From contig NZ_JAKZLF010000026.1 in NCBI RefSeq assembly GCF_022808855.1, positions 16,044 to 80,043 of the forward strand: a DNA stretch of 64,000 bases, given 5' to 3'. Position numbers and translations under genes: made by a program. Shown here one piece after another: positions 7,704 to 16,909 of the stretch (positions within the stretch are counted from its first letter, which is position 1; each line of letters opens with the position of its first letter). The stretch comes from Anaeromyxobacter soli. GTDB lineage: Bacteria > Myxococcota > Myxococcia > Myxococcales > Anaeromyxobacteraceae. A model generated the notes under the pieces. That model did no database searches and was not told where the DNA came from. It saw only the letters and a list, made by a program, of their open reading frames with translations.

Positions 7704-9415
7704 TCGGTCCCCCCTTCGACGAGCTGCTCGGACGGCGCGGCCGGCCGCGCGCGGGCGCGCCCCCTCCGGCGGGCGAGCCGCGCGTGGGCGCGGCGCGCGG
7801 CGATCTTCCCGGAGAGCGCCGCAGTCGGCACGGTGCCCGGCCAGACGGTGAAGTGCCCGGCGGTGTGGAAGTTCTCGAGCGGCGTCTCGACGTGCGCGAG
7901 CGGGTTCGAGAACGGGAAGCTCCTGAGGTTGAGCTCGAACCCGCAGGAGCCGCCGAAGGCGTTGCGCGTGAAGCGCACGGTGGACGGCGGCGCGCCGACG
8001 TCGAGGTGGACGACGCGGTCGGCCACCCCGGGGACGAGCCCGTCGAGCTTCTCGAGGAGCTCCGCGGCGACCTGCCGCTTCAGCGCGCGGTACGCCGCCG
8101 GCCTGGGCGGCGGCCGCGCCGCCTCGCGGGCCGGATCGCCCGAGAGGCCCGTGCGCCAGCCGTCCTGCCAGTCGTGGCGCGTGAACGCCTGCACGACGAG
8201 CGCGGACTTCCCCGCGGGAGCGAGCGACGGGTCGCGGAGGCCGTGGGCCGTCACCTCCAGGAAGGCGTGCCGGTGCGCGTCCGGATCGGCGGGATCCAGC
8301 GCGGTCTTGCACGCGAACGAGGGGAAGTAGAAGACGTGCGAGGTGCGGAGCCGCTCGCGGAGCGCCTCGGGCGCGAGGTCGAGGCCCAGGTACACGGAGA
8401 CGAGCGCGTCGGACGTGCGCGCGCGGTCGAGGCGCGCGAGCGCGGCGGGCGAGAAGCGCTCGCGCCCCACGAGCCGGTGGACCGCGAAGCGGTAGTCCCC
8501 GGTGTAGACGACCTCCTCCGCCTCCAGCCGCTCGCCGCGCGCGGTCCGCACCGCGACCGCGCGGTCGCCGCTCACGTCGAGCGCCGCGACCGTGCGCCGG
8601 AAGAGGAACCGCACGCCGCGCTCCTCGAGCCGCGCCACCCAGCGGTCGAAGAACCCCTGCAGCCCGCCCTCCGGGTACCAGTAGTCGCTCGCCCACAGGT
8701 GCCAGAAGGCCGACGCGACGAACACGTTCATCCGCGTGTAGCCGCAGCTCGCGAGGAGGTCGCGCACGCCGGACGGCGGGAGCTCGCGCGCGTACCAGGC
8801 CGCGGAGTCGTCGAGGAGCAGCGTGCGGAGATCGCGGAGGCGCCGGAGGAGCACCGCCGGCGAGCGCACCGCCTCGCGCTCCAGCGCCCCGAGGGCCCAG
8901 CGCGCGGCGCTCGTCCCGCCCGCGTCGCGGACGTAGGGGACCCGCTCCGGGACGAACAGGCGCGAGAGCAGCGCGGAGGTCCGCTCGTGGAAGGCGAACA
9001 CCCGGCCGAGCGACGCCGCGCTCTCCGGGAACGCCTGCTGGAGCGCCCGGCTCACCGCGCCGAGCGAGGTCACGTCCACGTCCACCCCCGGCATGACGAG
9101 CCGGTAGTGGGCGCGGCGGAAGCGCGCGAGGTCCGCGAGCCCGTACTGCTCGAGGAGCGGGAAGACGATGCCCATGTCCTCGAACGACTGGCAGCCGACG
9201 TCGAAGTAGAAGCCGCGGCGGCGGATGCCGCCCATGAGCCCGCCCGCCTGGTGGTCGTGCTCGAGGACGAGGACGCGGTGCCCGCGCTGGCAGAGGTCGG
9301 ACGCGGCCACGAGCCCTGCGATCCCGGCGCCGACGACGATCGCGTCGAAGCGGCCCGCCGCCGCCTCCTCGCGCGCCTCCCGGCGCGAGCGCGCCTTGTC
9401 GTCGGGCTCGGTCAT
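7691..9415 (-). CDS. CrtI/HpnE-type FAD-dependent desaturase or isomerase
   Basis: A 574-residue flavoprotein with an N-terminal dinucleotide fold (VVGAGIAGLVAASDLCQRGH, about residues 27-46) and the C-terminal FAD-binding motif of the phytoene-desaturase family (FHTAGHFTVWPG, near 525). HpnE, the squalene-associated flavoenzyme that converts hydroxysqualene to squalene, is usually about 420 residues. This longer protein looks closer to CrtI/CrtISO-type carotenoid enzymes. In this operon it may act as HpnE or modify a carotenoid; sequence alone does not decide. It starts at ATG 9415, overlapping the isomerase stop by 4 bp. Confidence 0.85.
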   Translation of the reverse strand: MTEPDDKARSRREAREEAAAGRFDAIVVGAGIAGLVAASDLCQRGHRVLVLEHDHQAGGLMGGIRRRGFYFDVGCQSFEDMGIVFPLLEQYGLADLARFRRAHYRLVMPGVDVDVTSLGAVSRALQQAFPESAASLGRVFAFHERTSALLSRLFVPERVPYVRDAGGTSAARWALGALEREAVRSPAVLLRRLRDLRTLLLDDSAAWYARELPPSGVRDLLASCGYTRMNVFVASAFWHLWASDYWYPEGGLQGFFDRWVARLEERGVRFLFRRTVAALDVSGDRAVAVRTARGERLEAEEVVYTGDYRFAVHRLVGRERFSPAALARLDRARTSDALVSVYLGLDLAPEALRERLRTSHVFYFPSFACKTALDPADPDAHRHAFLEVTAHGLRDPSLAPAGKSALVVQAFTRHDWQDGWRTGLSGDPAREAARPPPRPAAYRALKRQVAAELLEKLDGLVPGVADRVVHLDVGAPPSTVRFTRNAFGGSCGFELNLRSFPFSNPLAHVETPLENFHTAGHFTVWPGTVPTAALSGKIAARRAHARLARRRGRARARPAAPSEQLVEGGTEWTP

Positions 9416-10464
9416 TTCGGGGGGAACGCGGTGAGGTCGCGGGCGCGGGAGAGCGGGCGGTCGCGCAGCTCGGCGACGCGCGTGCAGCCGGTGAGGAACA
9501 TGGCGAGGCGCAGCTCCTGGACGAGCCGCTCGAGCTCCTCGGCCGCCGCCTCCCAGGACCGCTCCGCCGCGCGCAGGAGCGGCAGGGCGAGCGCCACCGC
9601 GTCCGCCCCGAGCGCCAGCGCCTTCGCGATCTCGATCCCGTTCCGGATCCCCCCGGAGGCGACGACCACCCGCTCCGGTAGCGCCGCGCGGCAGGCGGCG
9701 ATGCTCTCGACGGTGGGGATCCCCCAGCGCGCGAACGTCTCGCCGAGGTCGCGCCGCGCCGGATCGCGCGCCCGCAGGCTCTCGACCCGGGCCCAGGAGG
9801 TCCCCCCGAGCCCCCCGGTCTCCACCCCAGCCACCGGCAGCGCCGCGATCTTCCGCGCGGTCGTGCGGGAGATGCCAGCGCCGACCTCCTTCAGCAGCAC
9901 GGGGACGCCCAGCTCCGGGATCACCGCGGCGAGCCTCGGCAGGAGCGCCGCGAAGCGGGTGTCGCCCTCGGGCTGGATCGCCTCCTGGAGCGGGTTCAGG
10001 TGGAAGTTGAAGGCGTCGCAGCCGACCTCGGCCACGAGCCGCCTGACCTCCGGGACGCCCACGCCCAGGTTGAGCTGCACGGCGCCGAGGTTCCCGAAGA
10101 GGAGCGGCAGGCCCGGCGCGGCCTCGCGCACCGCGTAGCTGTCGCGGGTCGAAGGGTCCTGGAGCATGCGCCGCTGCGAGCCGAGCGCGAAGCCCACGCC
10201 GCAGCGCTCCGCGGCGCGCGCGAGGCGCCGGTTCACCTCGCCGGCGCGCGGCGTCCCGCCCGTCATCGCGCCGACCACGATGGGCGCGGCGAGCCGCTTG
10301 CCGAAGAGCTCCGTCTCGGTCCGCACCGCCGCGAGGTCCACCTCGGGCAGCGCGTCGTGGTCGAAGCGCAGCGCGGCGAACCCGGTGGCGTCGCCGCCCG
10401 GGAGCTCGACCTCCTCCGCGAGGCACAGGGCGAGGTGGCTGTCCTTCCGCTCGGCGATGGACAT
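9412..10464 (-). CDS. fni: Type 2 isopentenyl-diphosphate isomerase (FMN-dependent)
   Basis: Interconverts IPP and DMAPP, priming isoprenoid synthesis. The 350-residue TIM-barrel carries the family signatures APIVVGAMTGGT, GSQRRM, HLNPLQE, LLKEVGAG and a C-terminal phosphate-binding GGIRNG. Type 2 enzymes use reduced FMN and are unrelated to the Nudix-type Idi. Its place in the hopanoid operon, 11 bp after hpnH, suggests it balances precursor supply for squalene formation. ATG at 10464. Confidence 0.93.
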   Translation of the reverse strand: MSIAERKDSHLALCLAEEVELPGGDATGFAALRFDHDALPEVDLAAVRTETELFGKRLAAPIVVGAMTGGTPRAGEVNRRLARAAERCGVGFALGSQRRMLQDPSTRDSYAVREAAPGLPLLFGNLGAVQLNLGVGVPEVRRLVAEVGCDAFNFHLNPLQEAIQPEGDTRFAALLPRLAAVIPELGVPVLLKEVGAGISRTTARKIAALPVAGVETGGLGGTSWARVESLRARDPARRDLGETFARWGIPTVESIAACRAALPERVVVASGGIRNGIEIAKALALGADAVALALPLLRAAERSWEAAAEELERLVQELRLAMFLTGCTRVAELRDRPLSRARDLTAFPPK

Positions 10465-10475
10465 CCCTACCTCCC

Positions 10476-11486
10476 TCAGCGCATGAGCGACCGCACGGAG
10501 CGGACGACGTTCCCGACGGTGGCCATCGAGTCCTGCACCGCGGAGGGCTCGTAGCCCGAGTGCACCATGCAGTCGGCGCAGCGCGGGTGGCGCCCCGCCC
10601 CGAACTTCTCCCAGTCCGTCGTCTCCATGAGCTCGGCGAAGGTCTTCGCGTGGCCGCCCTCCGAGAAAAGGTAGCAGGGGCGCTGCCAGCCGAGGACGCT
10701 GTAGTTGGGGCTGCCCCACGGCGTGCACTGGTAGTCGCGGAGCCCGGCGAGGAAGTCGAGGTAGAACGGCGAGTGATTGAAGCGCCAGCCGCGCTCGCGC
10801 GCGGGCGCGAGCACGCGGCGGAACAGCGCGCGCGTCTCGTCCCGCCGCAGGAAGTGCTCCTGGTCCGGCGCCCGCTCGTAGCCGTAGCCGGGAGAGACCG
10901 TCATGCCCTCCACGCCGAGCGCCATCACCTCGTCGAAGAACCGGTGCACCTCCTCCGGGTCCTGGCCGACGAAGAGGGTCGAGTTGGTCGTCACGCGGAA
11001 GCCGCGCGCCCGCGCCGCGCGGATGGCCGCCACGGCGGCCCGGTGGACGCCGGCGCGCTGCACCGACGCGTCGTGGCGCGCCTCCACGCCGTCGAGGTGC
11101 ACGTTGAACGTCAGCCGCCCGTGCGGCTCGAAGAGCGCGAGCTTCTTCTCGAGCAGGATGGCGTTCGTGCACAGGTAGACGAACCGGCCGCGCTCCACGA
11201 GCCCGCGCGCGATGCGGGCGATCTCGGGGTGGAGGAGCGGCTCGCCGCCGGCGATGCTCACGACGGGCGCTCCGCACTCGTCGGAGGCCGCCCAGCACTG
11301 CTCGGGCGTGAGCGAGCTCCGCAGCACGGCCTCGGGGTGCTGGATCTTCCCGCAGCCGGCGCACTCGAGGTTGCAGCGGAAGAGCGGCTCCAGCATCAGC
11401 ACGAGCGGGTAGCGCGCCCGCCCGCGCAGCTTCTGGGCCACGATGTACCGGCCCACCGCCACCGCCTGCTTCAGCGGGATGCCCAT
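10476..11486 (-). CDS. hpnH: Adenosyl-hopene transferase HpnH (radical SAM)
   Basis: Radical SAM enzyme that adds the 5'-deoxyadenosyl group of SAM to diploptene, giving adenosylhopane, the first step of C35 hopanoid side-chain formation. The 336-residue protein has the Fe-S motif CNLECAGC (C38, C42, C45) and a Cys-containing C-terminal region ([15 protein letters not shown]) typical of HpnH. It overlaps hpnA by 16 bp. The HpnG-like domain at the end of the operon would take the next step. Confidence 0.95.
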   Translation of the reverse strand: MGIPLKQAVAVGRYIVAQKLRGRARYPLVLMLEPLFRCNLECAGCGKIQHPEAVLRSSLTPEQCWAASDECGAPVVSIAGGEPLLHPEIARIARGLVERGRFVYLCTNAILLEKKLALFEPHGRLTFNVHLDGVEARHDASVQRAGVHRAAVAAIRAARARGFRVTTNSTLFVGQDPEEVHRFFDEVMALGVEGMTVSPGYGYERAPDQEHFLRRDETRALFRRVLAPARERGWRFNHSPFYLDFLAGLRDYQCTPWGSPNYSVLGWQRPCYLFSEGGHAKTFAELMETTDWEKFGAGRHPRCADCMVHSGYEPSAVQDSMATVGNVVRSVRSLMR

Positions 11487-12502
11487 GCCGCCTTCCCCTC
11501 TCCGGGGCGCGGGAAGTAGCCCCGCTCCCCGAACCACGTGAGCGCATCCTCGAAGGCGATCCGCACCGGCGTCTGGGGCAGCCCGAGCTCCCGCACCGCC
11601 TTGGCTGCGTCGAAGAACATGCGCCGGCGGGCCATGCGCACCGCCTCGAGCGCGACCGAGGGCGGCCGGTGGGTGACGAGGCGCGACACCGCCGTGTCGA
11701 GCGCGCCGACCGCGAGGGCGGCGAGGTAGGGGAGCCGCACGCGCGGGGCCGGACGTCCGAGGATCGCGCCGACCTCGGCGAGGATCTCGGCGAGCGTCAT
11801 GTTCCGGTGGCCGAGGATGTAGCGCTCGCCGACGCGCCCGCGCTCCGCGGCGAGCAGGTGGCCCTCGGCGACGTCGCGCGCGTGCACCACGTTGAGCCCC
11901 GTGTCCACGAAGGCCGGGAGCCGGCCGCGCGCGAAGTCCACCAGGATCCGCCCGGTCGGGGTCGGCTTCACGTCCCACGCGCCCACCGGGGCGGACGGGT
12001 TCACCACCACGACCGCGAGGCCGCGCGCGACGTAGGAGAGCGCGGCCCGCTCCCCGGCGAGCTTCGAGCGCTTGTAGTGGCTGGTGAGCTGGCCGGGCGC
12101 GAGCGGCGTCGTCTCGTCGCAGGGCGTGGGGAGCGCTGAGAGCCCGACCGTCCCGACCGTGGAGGTGTGGACGACGCGCTCCACCCCCTCGGCGAGGCAC
12201 GCGTCCATGACGTGCACGGTGCCGTCCACGTTGGAGGCGTACAGCTCGCGCGGGTCGCGCGCCCAGAACCGGTAGTCCGCCGCGACGTGGAACACGCGGC
12301 GGCAGCCTCGCACCGCCCGTCGCACCGCCTCGCGGTCGCGCAGGTCGCCCACGGCGATCTCGACGGGGAGGCCGTCGAGGTTCGCGCGCGGCGATCCGGG
12401 CCGCACGAGGACGCGCACCTCCGCGCCGCGCTCGAGGAGGAGCCGCGCCACGTTCGCCCCGACGAAGCCCGTCGCGCCGGTCACGAGCGCACGGCCGGTC
12501 AC
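11471..12502 (-). CDS. hpnA: Hopanoid-associated sugar epimerase HpnA (NAD-dependent SDR)
   Basis: Extended short-chain dehydrogenase/epimerase of 343 residues, first gene of the operon. It has the Rossmann motif [11 protein letters not shown] (about residues 9-19), the catalytic YKRSK (Tyr and Lys of YxxxK) and an [17 protein letters not shown] block characteristic of HpnA. HpnA is linked to hopanoid side-chain sugar modification; its exact substrate is not settled. It begins with GTG at 12502 preceded by a GGGGGA ribosome site. No canonical -35/-10 pair could be picked out in the GC-rich leader. Confidence 0.92.
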   Translation of the reverse strand: MTGRALVTGATGFVGANVARLLLERGAEVRVLVRPGSPRANLDGLPVEIAVGDLRDREAVRRAVRGCRRVFHVAADYRFWARDPRELYASNVDGTVHVMDACLAEGVERVVHTSTVGTVGLSALPTPCDETTPLAPGQLTSHYKRSKLAGERAALSYVARGLAVVVVNPSAPVGAWDVKPTPTGRILVDFARGRLPAFVDTGLNVVHARDVAEGHLLAAERGRVGERYILGHRNMTLAEILAEVGAILGRPAPRVRLPYLAALAVGALDTAVSRLVTHRPPSVALEAVRMARRRMFFDAAKAVRELGLPQTPVRIAFEDALTWFGERGYFPRPGEGKAAWASR

Positions 12503-12811
12503 GGCGTCCCCCGTGGCGCCGGATCTTCCGACGAGTCGATCTCCTCGCGCAGTCCCGCCATTCCGCCTCGCAGCGCGCCGTGGGGCGCGTCGCCCGAGAG
12601 TGAAGCTCCCGCCTGTGGCGAGGGGTGTAGGATTCGTTCCTCCCGCCGATCACGCAACAGTATTAGGGTCGTCCGGATGCGGTCGCGCGATGGGGTGCGA
12701 CCGTCCGAGGCGTAAGCACCTCGACCGCGCGCCCACTCGGGGCGCATGCACCCCAGGTGAGCGCGATCCAGTGTGCGGATCCTGCGCGACTTGCCGCTGC
12801 GGTGAGCAGCC
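12503..12811. other. Intergenic region, hopanoid operon leader
   Basis: This 309-bp stretch lies between the hpnA start and the end of a small minus-strand gene. Short frames run through it but lack a ribosome site and consistent third-position bias. An AT-rich TAATAC occurs on the minus strand near 12660, without a matching -35 element. The operon promoter is expected here, but no specific site can be supported. Confidence 0.35.
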
Positions 12812-13048
12812 TCAGCCCGGAATGGCGGCAGCCCCGTGGCGCTCCGCCGCCGCCGCGGGCCGGACGTCGAGGCGGCGATCCCGGCTGTTGCACGGCGCCT
12901 GGCGCCCGAGGGTCCCCGCGCACGGCGCGAGCATCAGCCGGTCCGCCAGCGAGAACGCCGCCGCTGCCGGGACCACGAAGCGATCGACGCGCCCGCATCG
13001 GCAGCATCGGATCCGCAGCGTCGTCCACTCGGTCGCCCGCCTGGCCAT
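12812..13048 (-). CDS. Small Cys-containing hypothetical protein, 78 aa
   Basis: Unrecognised 78-residue protein supported by a strong ribosome site, AGGAGGA, about 5 bp before ATG 13048, and by consistent G/C third positions. The N-terminus has RIRCCRCGRVDRF, a CCxC cluster like one half of a zinc ribbon; two further Cys follow at APCAG and APCNS, so a four- or five-ligand metal site is possible. The C-terminal 25 residues are Arg/Ala-rich and probably disordered. Confidence 0.6.
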   Translation of the reverse strand: MARRATEWTTLRIRCCRCGRVDRFVVPAAAAFSLADRLMLAPCAGTLGRQAPCNSRDRRLDVRPAAAAERHGAAAIPG

Positions 13049-13130
13049 GAGCTCCTCCTGGCGGTCTGCAAAGCATGGGACGTGCCGGCGCGCGCGGCCC
13101 CGGGAGCTCGGGCGCTCGCCGTGGCCTCGG

Positions 13131-14591
13131 CTATCCAGGCGAGTCCGGCGCCTTCCCGTCGAGCACCTCGGGGCGATCCCCCGCCCGCCCGCCCCCCGCT
13201 CCGCGCGCGCCGCTCGAGCCCGGCGCGGGGTCGCGCGCGAGGGCGGCGAGCTCGCGCAGCGTCGCGTTGTGCGGAGAGGAGCGGCGCTCCTCCTCGGTCG
13301 CGTGGAGGAGGCGCTGCAGCTCCGGCCCGAGCCGCCGCAGGACCGCGGCGCGCACGTCGTCCACGCCCGGCTCGCGGCGGAGCGCCTCCCGCAGGTCGCT
13401 CGCGCGGATGGCGTCCACGTCGCGCCCGGGGACGTAGCCGACGCCGTGGCTTGAGACGGCGCGGACGAGGAGCCCGGCCCGCGCGAGCGCCTCGAGGATC
13501 TCCTCGACCTCCGCCGGCGGGACCTCGAGGAGCTGGGCGAGCTCGACGGGCGTCCGTCGCGTCCCGCCCGCGAGGTAGTCGCGCGTGAGCTGCGCGGCGG
13601 CGGCGACCGCGAGCGTCTCCTTCAGCGCCTGGTCCGCCCGGTGGCCGCGGAGCCGCTCGCGCACGACCTGCTCGTTCTGGTGGCTCGCCGCGACCTCCGC
13701 GCCGACGAGCACGATGAGCCACGAGACGTAGGTCCAGACGAGGAAGATCGGGATGGCGCCGAGGACGGAGTAGAGCGCGTTGTACTTCGCGACGCCCATC
13801 TGCAGCTGCACGTGCACGACGAGCGATCCCTGCCAGCCGATCGCGGCGAGCAGCGCACCGAGGAGCGCCGACAGCGGGCGGACCCGGACGTTGGGCAGGA
13901 TCACGTACATCGCGAACAGCGCGAGGCCGACCACCACCACCGGGGTGAAGCCGAGCGCGAAGTCGATCGCGGGGCCGAGGCCGAGCCGCTCGCGCAGGAA
14001 CACGACCACGCTCGAGCTCTGCGCCGCGGTGGAGACCGTCGCCGCCGCGAAGACCAGGATCGGCGTGGTCACGAGCAGCGTCACGTAGTCGGTGATCTGG
14101 CGCAGGAACGGGCGGGTGGTCTTGGCGCCGAACACGTCGTTGAGGGCCATCTCGATGCTCGAGACGAGCGACACGCTCGTGTAGACGAGGACGAGGAGCC
14201 CCACAGCGCCGAGGCGCGACACGTCGGTTCGATCGACGAACTCGAGGATCCGCTCGCTCGCCTGGAACAGGGCCGGGTTCGGCCCGAACGTGTCGGCGAG
14301 GTACGGCCTCACGAAGCCCTCGACGAACGCCTGGTAGGCGCCGAAGCCCTTCAGCACCGCGAAGGCGAACGCGAGGAACGGCACCACCGAGAGCACGCTG
14401 TAGTACGTGAGCGCGGCGGCGCGGACGGTGAGCCGGTTCTCGAGGAACCCGCGGAGGGTCGAGTAGCCGAGCCGGCTCGCGCGGAACAGCGCGGCCTTCG
14501 CGCGGGGCAGCTCCGCGGGGCGGACGTCCCAGATGCGCACCGCGAAGAACTCGCGCAGCCGGTCGACGGGGTGCGAGGCGGCGTCGCTCAC
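13131..14591 (-). CDS. YihY/UPF0761 (BrkB-like) inner-membrane protein with C-terminal helical extension
   Basis: A 486-residue membrane protein. Residues about 40-320 hold the six predicted transmembrane helices and conserved blocks of the YihY family (LTVRAAALTYYSVLSVVPFLA, here split across the first helix, plus FLVWTYVSWLIVLVGAEVA). The function of this family is not established; it was once mis-assigned as RNase BN. A C-terminal extension of about 160 residues includes a winged-helix-like segment (PVELAQLLEVPPAEVEEILE), also seen in some delta-proteobacterial members. The first start is GTG at 14591 with GGAGGA almost touching it, so the exact start is uncertain. Confidence 0.88.
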   Translation of the reverse strand: MSDAASHPVDRLREFFAVRIWDVRPAELPRAKAALFRASRLGYSTLRGFLENRLTVRAAALTYYSVLSVVPFLAFAFAVLKGFGAYQAFVEGFVRPYLADTFGPNPALFQASERILEFVDRTDVSRLGAVGLLVLVYTSVSLVSSIEMALNDVFGAKTTRPFLRQITDYVTLLVTTPILVFAAATVSTAAQSSSVVVFLRERLGLGPAIDFALGFTPVVVVGLALFAMYVILPNVRVRPLSALLGALLAAIGWQGSLVVHVQLQMGVAKYNALYSVLGAIPIFLVWTYVSWLIVLVGAEVAASHQNEQVVRERLRGHRADQALKETLAVAAAAQLTRDYLAGGTRRTPVELAQLLEVPPAEVEEILEALARAGLLVRAVSSHGVGYVPGRDVDAIRASDLREALRREPGVDDVRAAVLRRLGPELQRLLHATEEERRSSPHNATLRELAALARDPAPGSSGARGAGGGRAGDRPEVLDGKAPDSPG

Positions 14592-14778
14592 TCCTCCATG
14601 ATCCTTCGCCTCGCAGGATCGCGCCGCGCCGGGCGCTCACCGCCCCGGCCGCTCGTCTGGCGCCGGGACGCCCGGCCGGGACACCGCGGCGAGGGGAGCC
14701 CCTTCTTTTCGCGGTCCGCCGGCGATCACCGCCCGGCGGCACAGGAGGAAGATCGCTCTGGGAGCACGGAGGGAAGCC

Positions 14779-15216
14779 ATGGCCACGTTCAAGCACGTCC
14801 TCGCCGCGACCGACTTCAGCGAGGCCTCGGGCCGGGCGCTCGAGATGGCGGTCACGATCGCGCGCGACGCCGGCGCCCAGCTGACGGTCGCGCACGTCGC
14901 CGAGGTCCCGACCTACACGGAGTTCGCCGCGCCGGTCGACCTCGTGACTCCCATCACCGATCTCGCGGAGACCAAGCTCGAGGAGCTGCTCACGTCGATC
15001 CGCGACGTGTGCCCCGGGGTGAAGGGCACCGTGCGGGTAGGCGCGCCGTGGGAGCAGATCCTCGCGGCCGCCGCGGAGGCGGGCGCGGACCTCGTCGTGC
15101 TGGGCACCCACGGGCGGCGCGGCTTCGCTCACGCGTTCATGGGGAGCGTCGCCGAGCGCGTCGTGCGCCTCTCGCCCATCCCCGTGCTGACGGTGCGCTC
15201 GCGCATCGCCTCCTGA
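14779..15216 (+). CDS. Universal stress protein, UspA family
   Basis: A 145-residue single-domain Usp. It begins with the strand VLAATDFSEAS and ends with the ATP-binding signature GTHGRRGFAHAFMGSVAER (the G-2x-G-9x-G-S pattern), so it is probably of the nucleotide-binding type. Such cytoplasmic proteins help survival under starvation or stress, with no fixed reaction. The ATG at 14779 is preceded by GGAGGGAAG. It converges on a small Cys-protein gene 57 bp downstream. Confidence 0.93.
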   Translation: MATFKHVLAATDFSEASGRALEMAVTIARDAGAQLTVAHVAEVPTYTEFAAPVDLVTPITDLAETKLEELLTSIRDVCPGVKGTVRVGAPWEQILAAAAEAGADLVVLGTHGRRGFAHAFMGSVAERVVRLSPIPVLTVRSRIAS

Positions 15217-15273
15217 GGCACGCGCGGACGCGCCCGCGGCGGGCGCACCGCGCGCCGCCTCGGGCGCGCTCGC

Positions 15274-15468
15274 TCAGGCGTCCGCCGCGACGGCAGCCTC
15301 GGGGGCGGCGACCGGCAGCCGGCGCTCGCGGAGGAGCGTGCTGCAGAGCTCGCAGTTCACCCGGCTGCGAATGGTCCAGTGGGCGCCGGGGTCCACGACA
15401 CCGCACAGGATCCGCTGCAGTTCGCGGTCGTAGTAGTGGACGATCTTCTTCTGCTCGTGCTGCTCCAT
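15274..15468 (-). CDS. Small Cys/His protein, paralogue A (64 aa)
   Basis: Unrecognised 64-residue protein with ribosome site GGAG before ATG 15468. It aligns without gaps to the 65-residue product of 16483-16680, sharing 34 of 64 positions by eye. Shared features are YDRE (13-16), ILCG (C22), HWT (H30), and NCxxCS (C39, C42). Three conserved Cys and one conserved His suggest a structural zinc or similar site. The C-terminus is Ala-rich and ends AADA in both. It lies just before, and opposite to, the DUF169 gene. Confidence 0.7.
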   Translation of the reverse strand: MEQHEQKKIVHYYDRELQRILCGVVDPGAHWTIRSRVNCELCSTLLRERRLPVAAPEAAVAADA

Positions 15469-15663
15469 TGCGTCTCCGTCCGTCGAAACCGCGGGCCGGG
15501 TGAGGGACCAGCCGCCCCTGCACCGGGCCCGCCTGCCAGGGGTTGTAACGTGCGGCGGCGGGGCTCGCAGAGGCCAGGCGGTCCGCTCGTCCCCCGCGAA
15601 GCGTCGAGCAGCACCCCCGGAGCGTGGCATCGTGGGGCGCCCCGCATGACCGAGGAGCCCCTC

Positions 15664-16446
15664 ATGGACGCCCCCACGCTCGCGAAGCACCTCGAGAAGC
15701 ACCTCCGCGTCGCCACCTTCCCGGTCGCGATCCGCCCGCTCGCGCCCGGCGAGCCCGTCCCCGCGAAGGCGAAGCGGCCGTCGAAGGACCTCGGCGCGCA
15801 GGTCGCGATCTGCCAGTGCGTCGCGCTCGCGCGCCGCTACGGCTGGACGATCGCGTTCACGGGCGAGGATCTCGCCTGCCCCATCGCCAAGGCGGCGTTC
15901 GGGTTCGAGGATCGCATCCCGTACTACGAGCGCGGCGCGCTCGCCGAGGGGATGTACGCGTCGTGCCAGGAGGCCGGCGCGGCGTTCGAGTCGGCGCTGC
16001 CGCGCCTCGCCCGCGACGAGATCTCCGGCGTCGTGGTCGGCCCCCTCGAGCGATCGACCTTCGAGCCCGAGACGGTGGTGGTCTACGGAAACTCGGCCCA
16101 GGTGCTCCGGCTCGTGAACGCCGCGCTCTACGAGCGGGGCGGCAGCTTCAAGGCGGAGTTCACCGGGCGCGGCGACTGCGCCGACATCGTCATCCGGACG
16201 CGCCAGACGAAGGAGCCGCAGCTCATCCTGCCGTGCTACGGCGATCGGCTGTTCGGCCTCGCCGCGGACGACGAGCTGGCGTTCACCTTCCCGTTCGGGA
16301 TGGCGGACGCGATCGTCGCCGGCCTGGAGGGGACGGGCCGGGGCGGCATCCGCTACCCCATCCCCTCGTTCGCGCTGCGGGCGCAGCCGGCGTTCCCGCC
16401 GAGCTACGTCGAGCTCGAGCGCCGCTGGCGTGCGGGCGAGGAGTGA
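15664..16446 (+). CDS. DUF169 family protein
   Basis: A 260-residue protein of the DUF169 family, which is common in anaerobes and lacks an assigned reaction. It contains the family-type Cys segments AICQCVALARRYGW and LACPIAKAAFGF, and a later CADIVIRT. ATG 15664 is chosen because GAGGAG lies 5 bp before it; an in-frame ATG at 15646 would add six residues and lacks a ribosome site. The gene is flanked on both sides by paralogous small Cys proteins on the opposite strand. Confidence 0.85.
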   Translation: MDAPTLAKHLEKHLRVATFPVAIRPLAPGEPVPAKAKRPSKDLGAQVAICQCVALARRYGWTIAFTGEDLACPIAKAAFGFEDRIPYYERGALAEGMYASCQEAGAAFESALPRLARDEISGVVVGPLERSTFEPETVVVYGNSAQVLRLVNAALYERGGSFKAEFTGRGDCADIVIRTRQTKEPQLILPCYGDRLFGLAADDELAFTFPFGMADAIVAGLEGTGRGGIRYPIPSFALRAQPAFPPSYVELERRWRAGEE

Positions 16447-16482
16447 GCGCGCTCGCAGGCGCCGGCGGCCGCTCGTGCAGGC

Positions 16483-16680
16483 TCAGCCCGCGTCTGCGGC
16501 GTGCGTCGCCTCCGGCGCGGACGGCCGCTGCTCGCGCGCCCGCAGCATCTCGCTGCAGCGCGGGCAGTTGACGGTCCTGCGCGTGGTCCAGTGGGCGGTC
16601 CGGTCCTCGATGCCGCAGAGGATGCCGGCCCGCTCCCGGTCGTAATGGTGGATGAGCCTGGCCTTCTCCGGGTGCTCCAT
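16483..16680 (-). CDS. Small Cys/His protein, paralogue B (65 aa)
   Basis: Second copy of the small family found at 15274-15468, with the same conserved YDRE, ILCG, HWT and NCxxCS elements and the same AADA ending. The 65-residue frame starts at ATG 16680 after GGGAGACGAG. Gap-free alignment along the whole length, with divergence spread throughout, suggests an old duplication rather than a recent one. It ends 36 bp from the convergent DUF169 gene. Function unknown; a small zinc-binding or regulatory protein is possible. Confidence 0.7.
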   Translation of the reverse strand: MEHPEKARLIHHYDRERAGILCGIEDRTAHWTTRRTVNCPRCSEMLRAREQRPSAPEATHAADAG

Positions 16681-16909
16681 CTCGTCTCCCTTGGGCGCGG
16701 CCGGGGAGGGAGCCACGGCTCCGAGCGACGGTCACACCTTGGAAGCTTGTAGCGCCCCGTGCCCGGCTCTGCAGGCATCGAGCCGCCGCTCGCCGCGCCG
16801 AGGAGGGAGCGCTCGCCGCACCTCGCGGGGCGTGCCGCCTCCCGGATCGGACGGAGACCGCCGCTGCCGGGACCATGCCCGGCGCGGCGGCGGAGGACGC
16901 CGGAGCGGC

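Noticed and set aside
12499..12747. Minus-strand frame of 82 codons at the hpnA leader
   Set aside because: Overlaps the hpnA start, lacks a ribosome site and codon bias.
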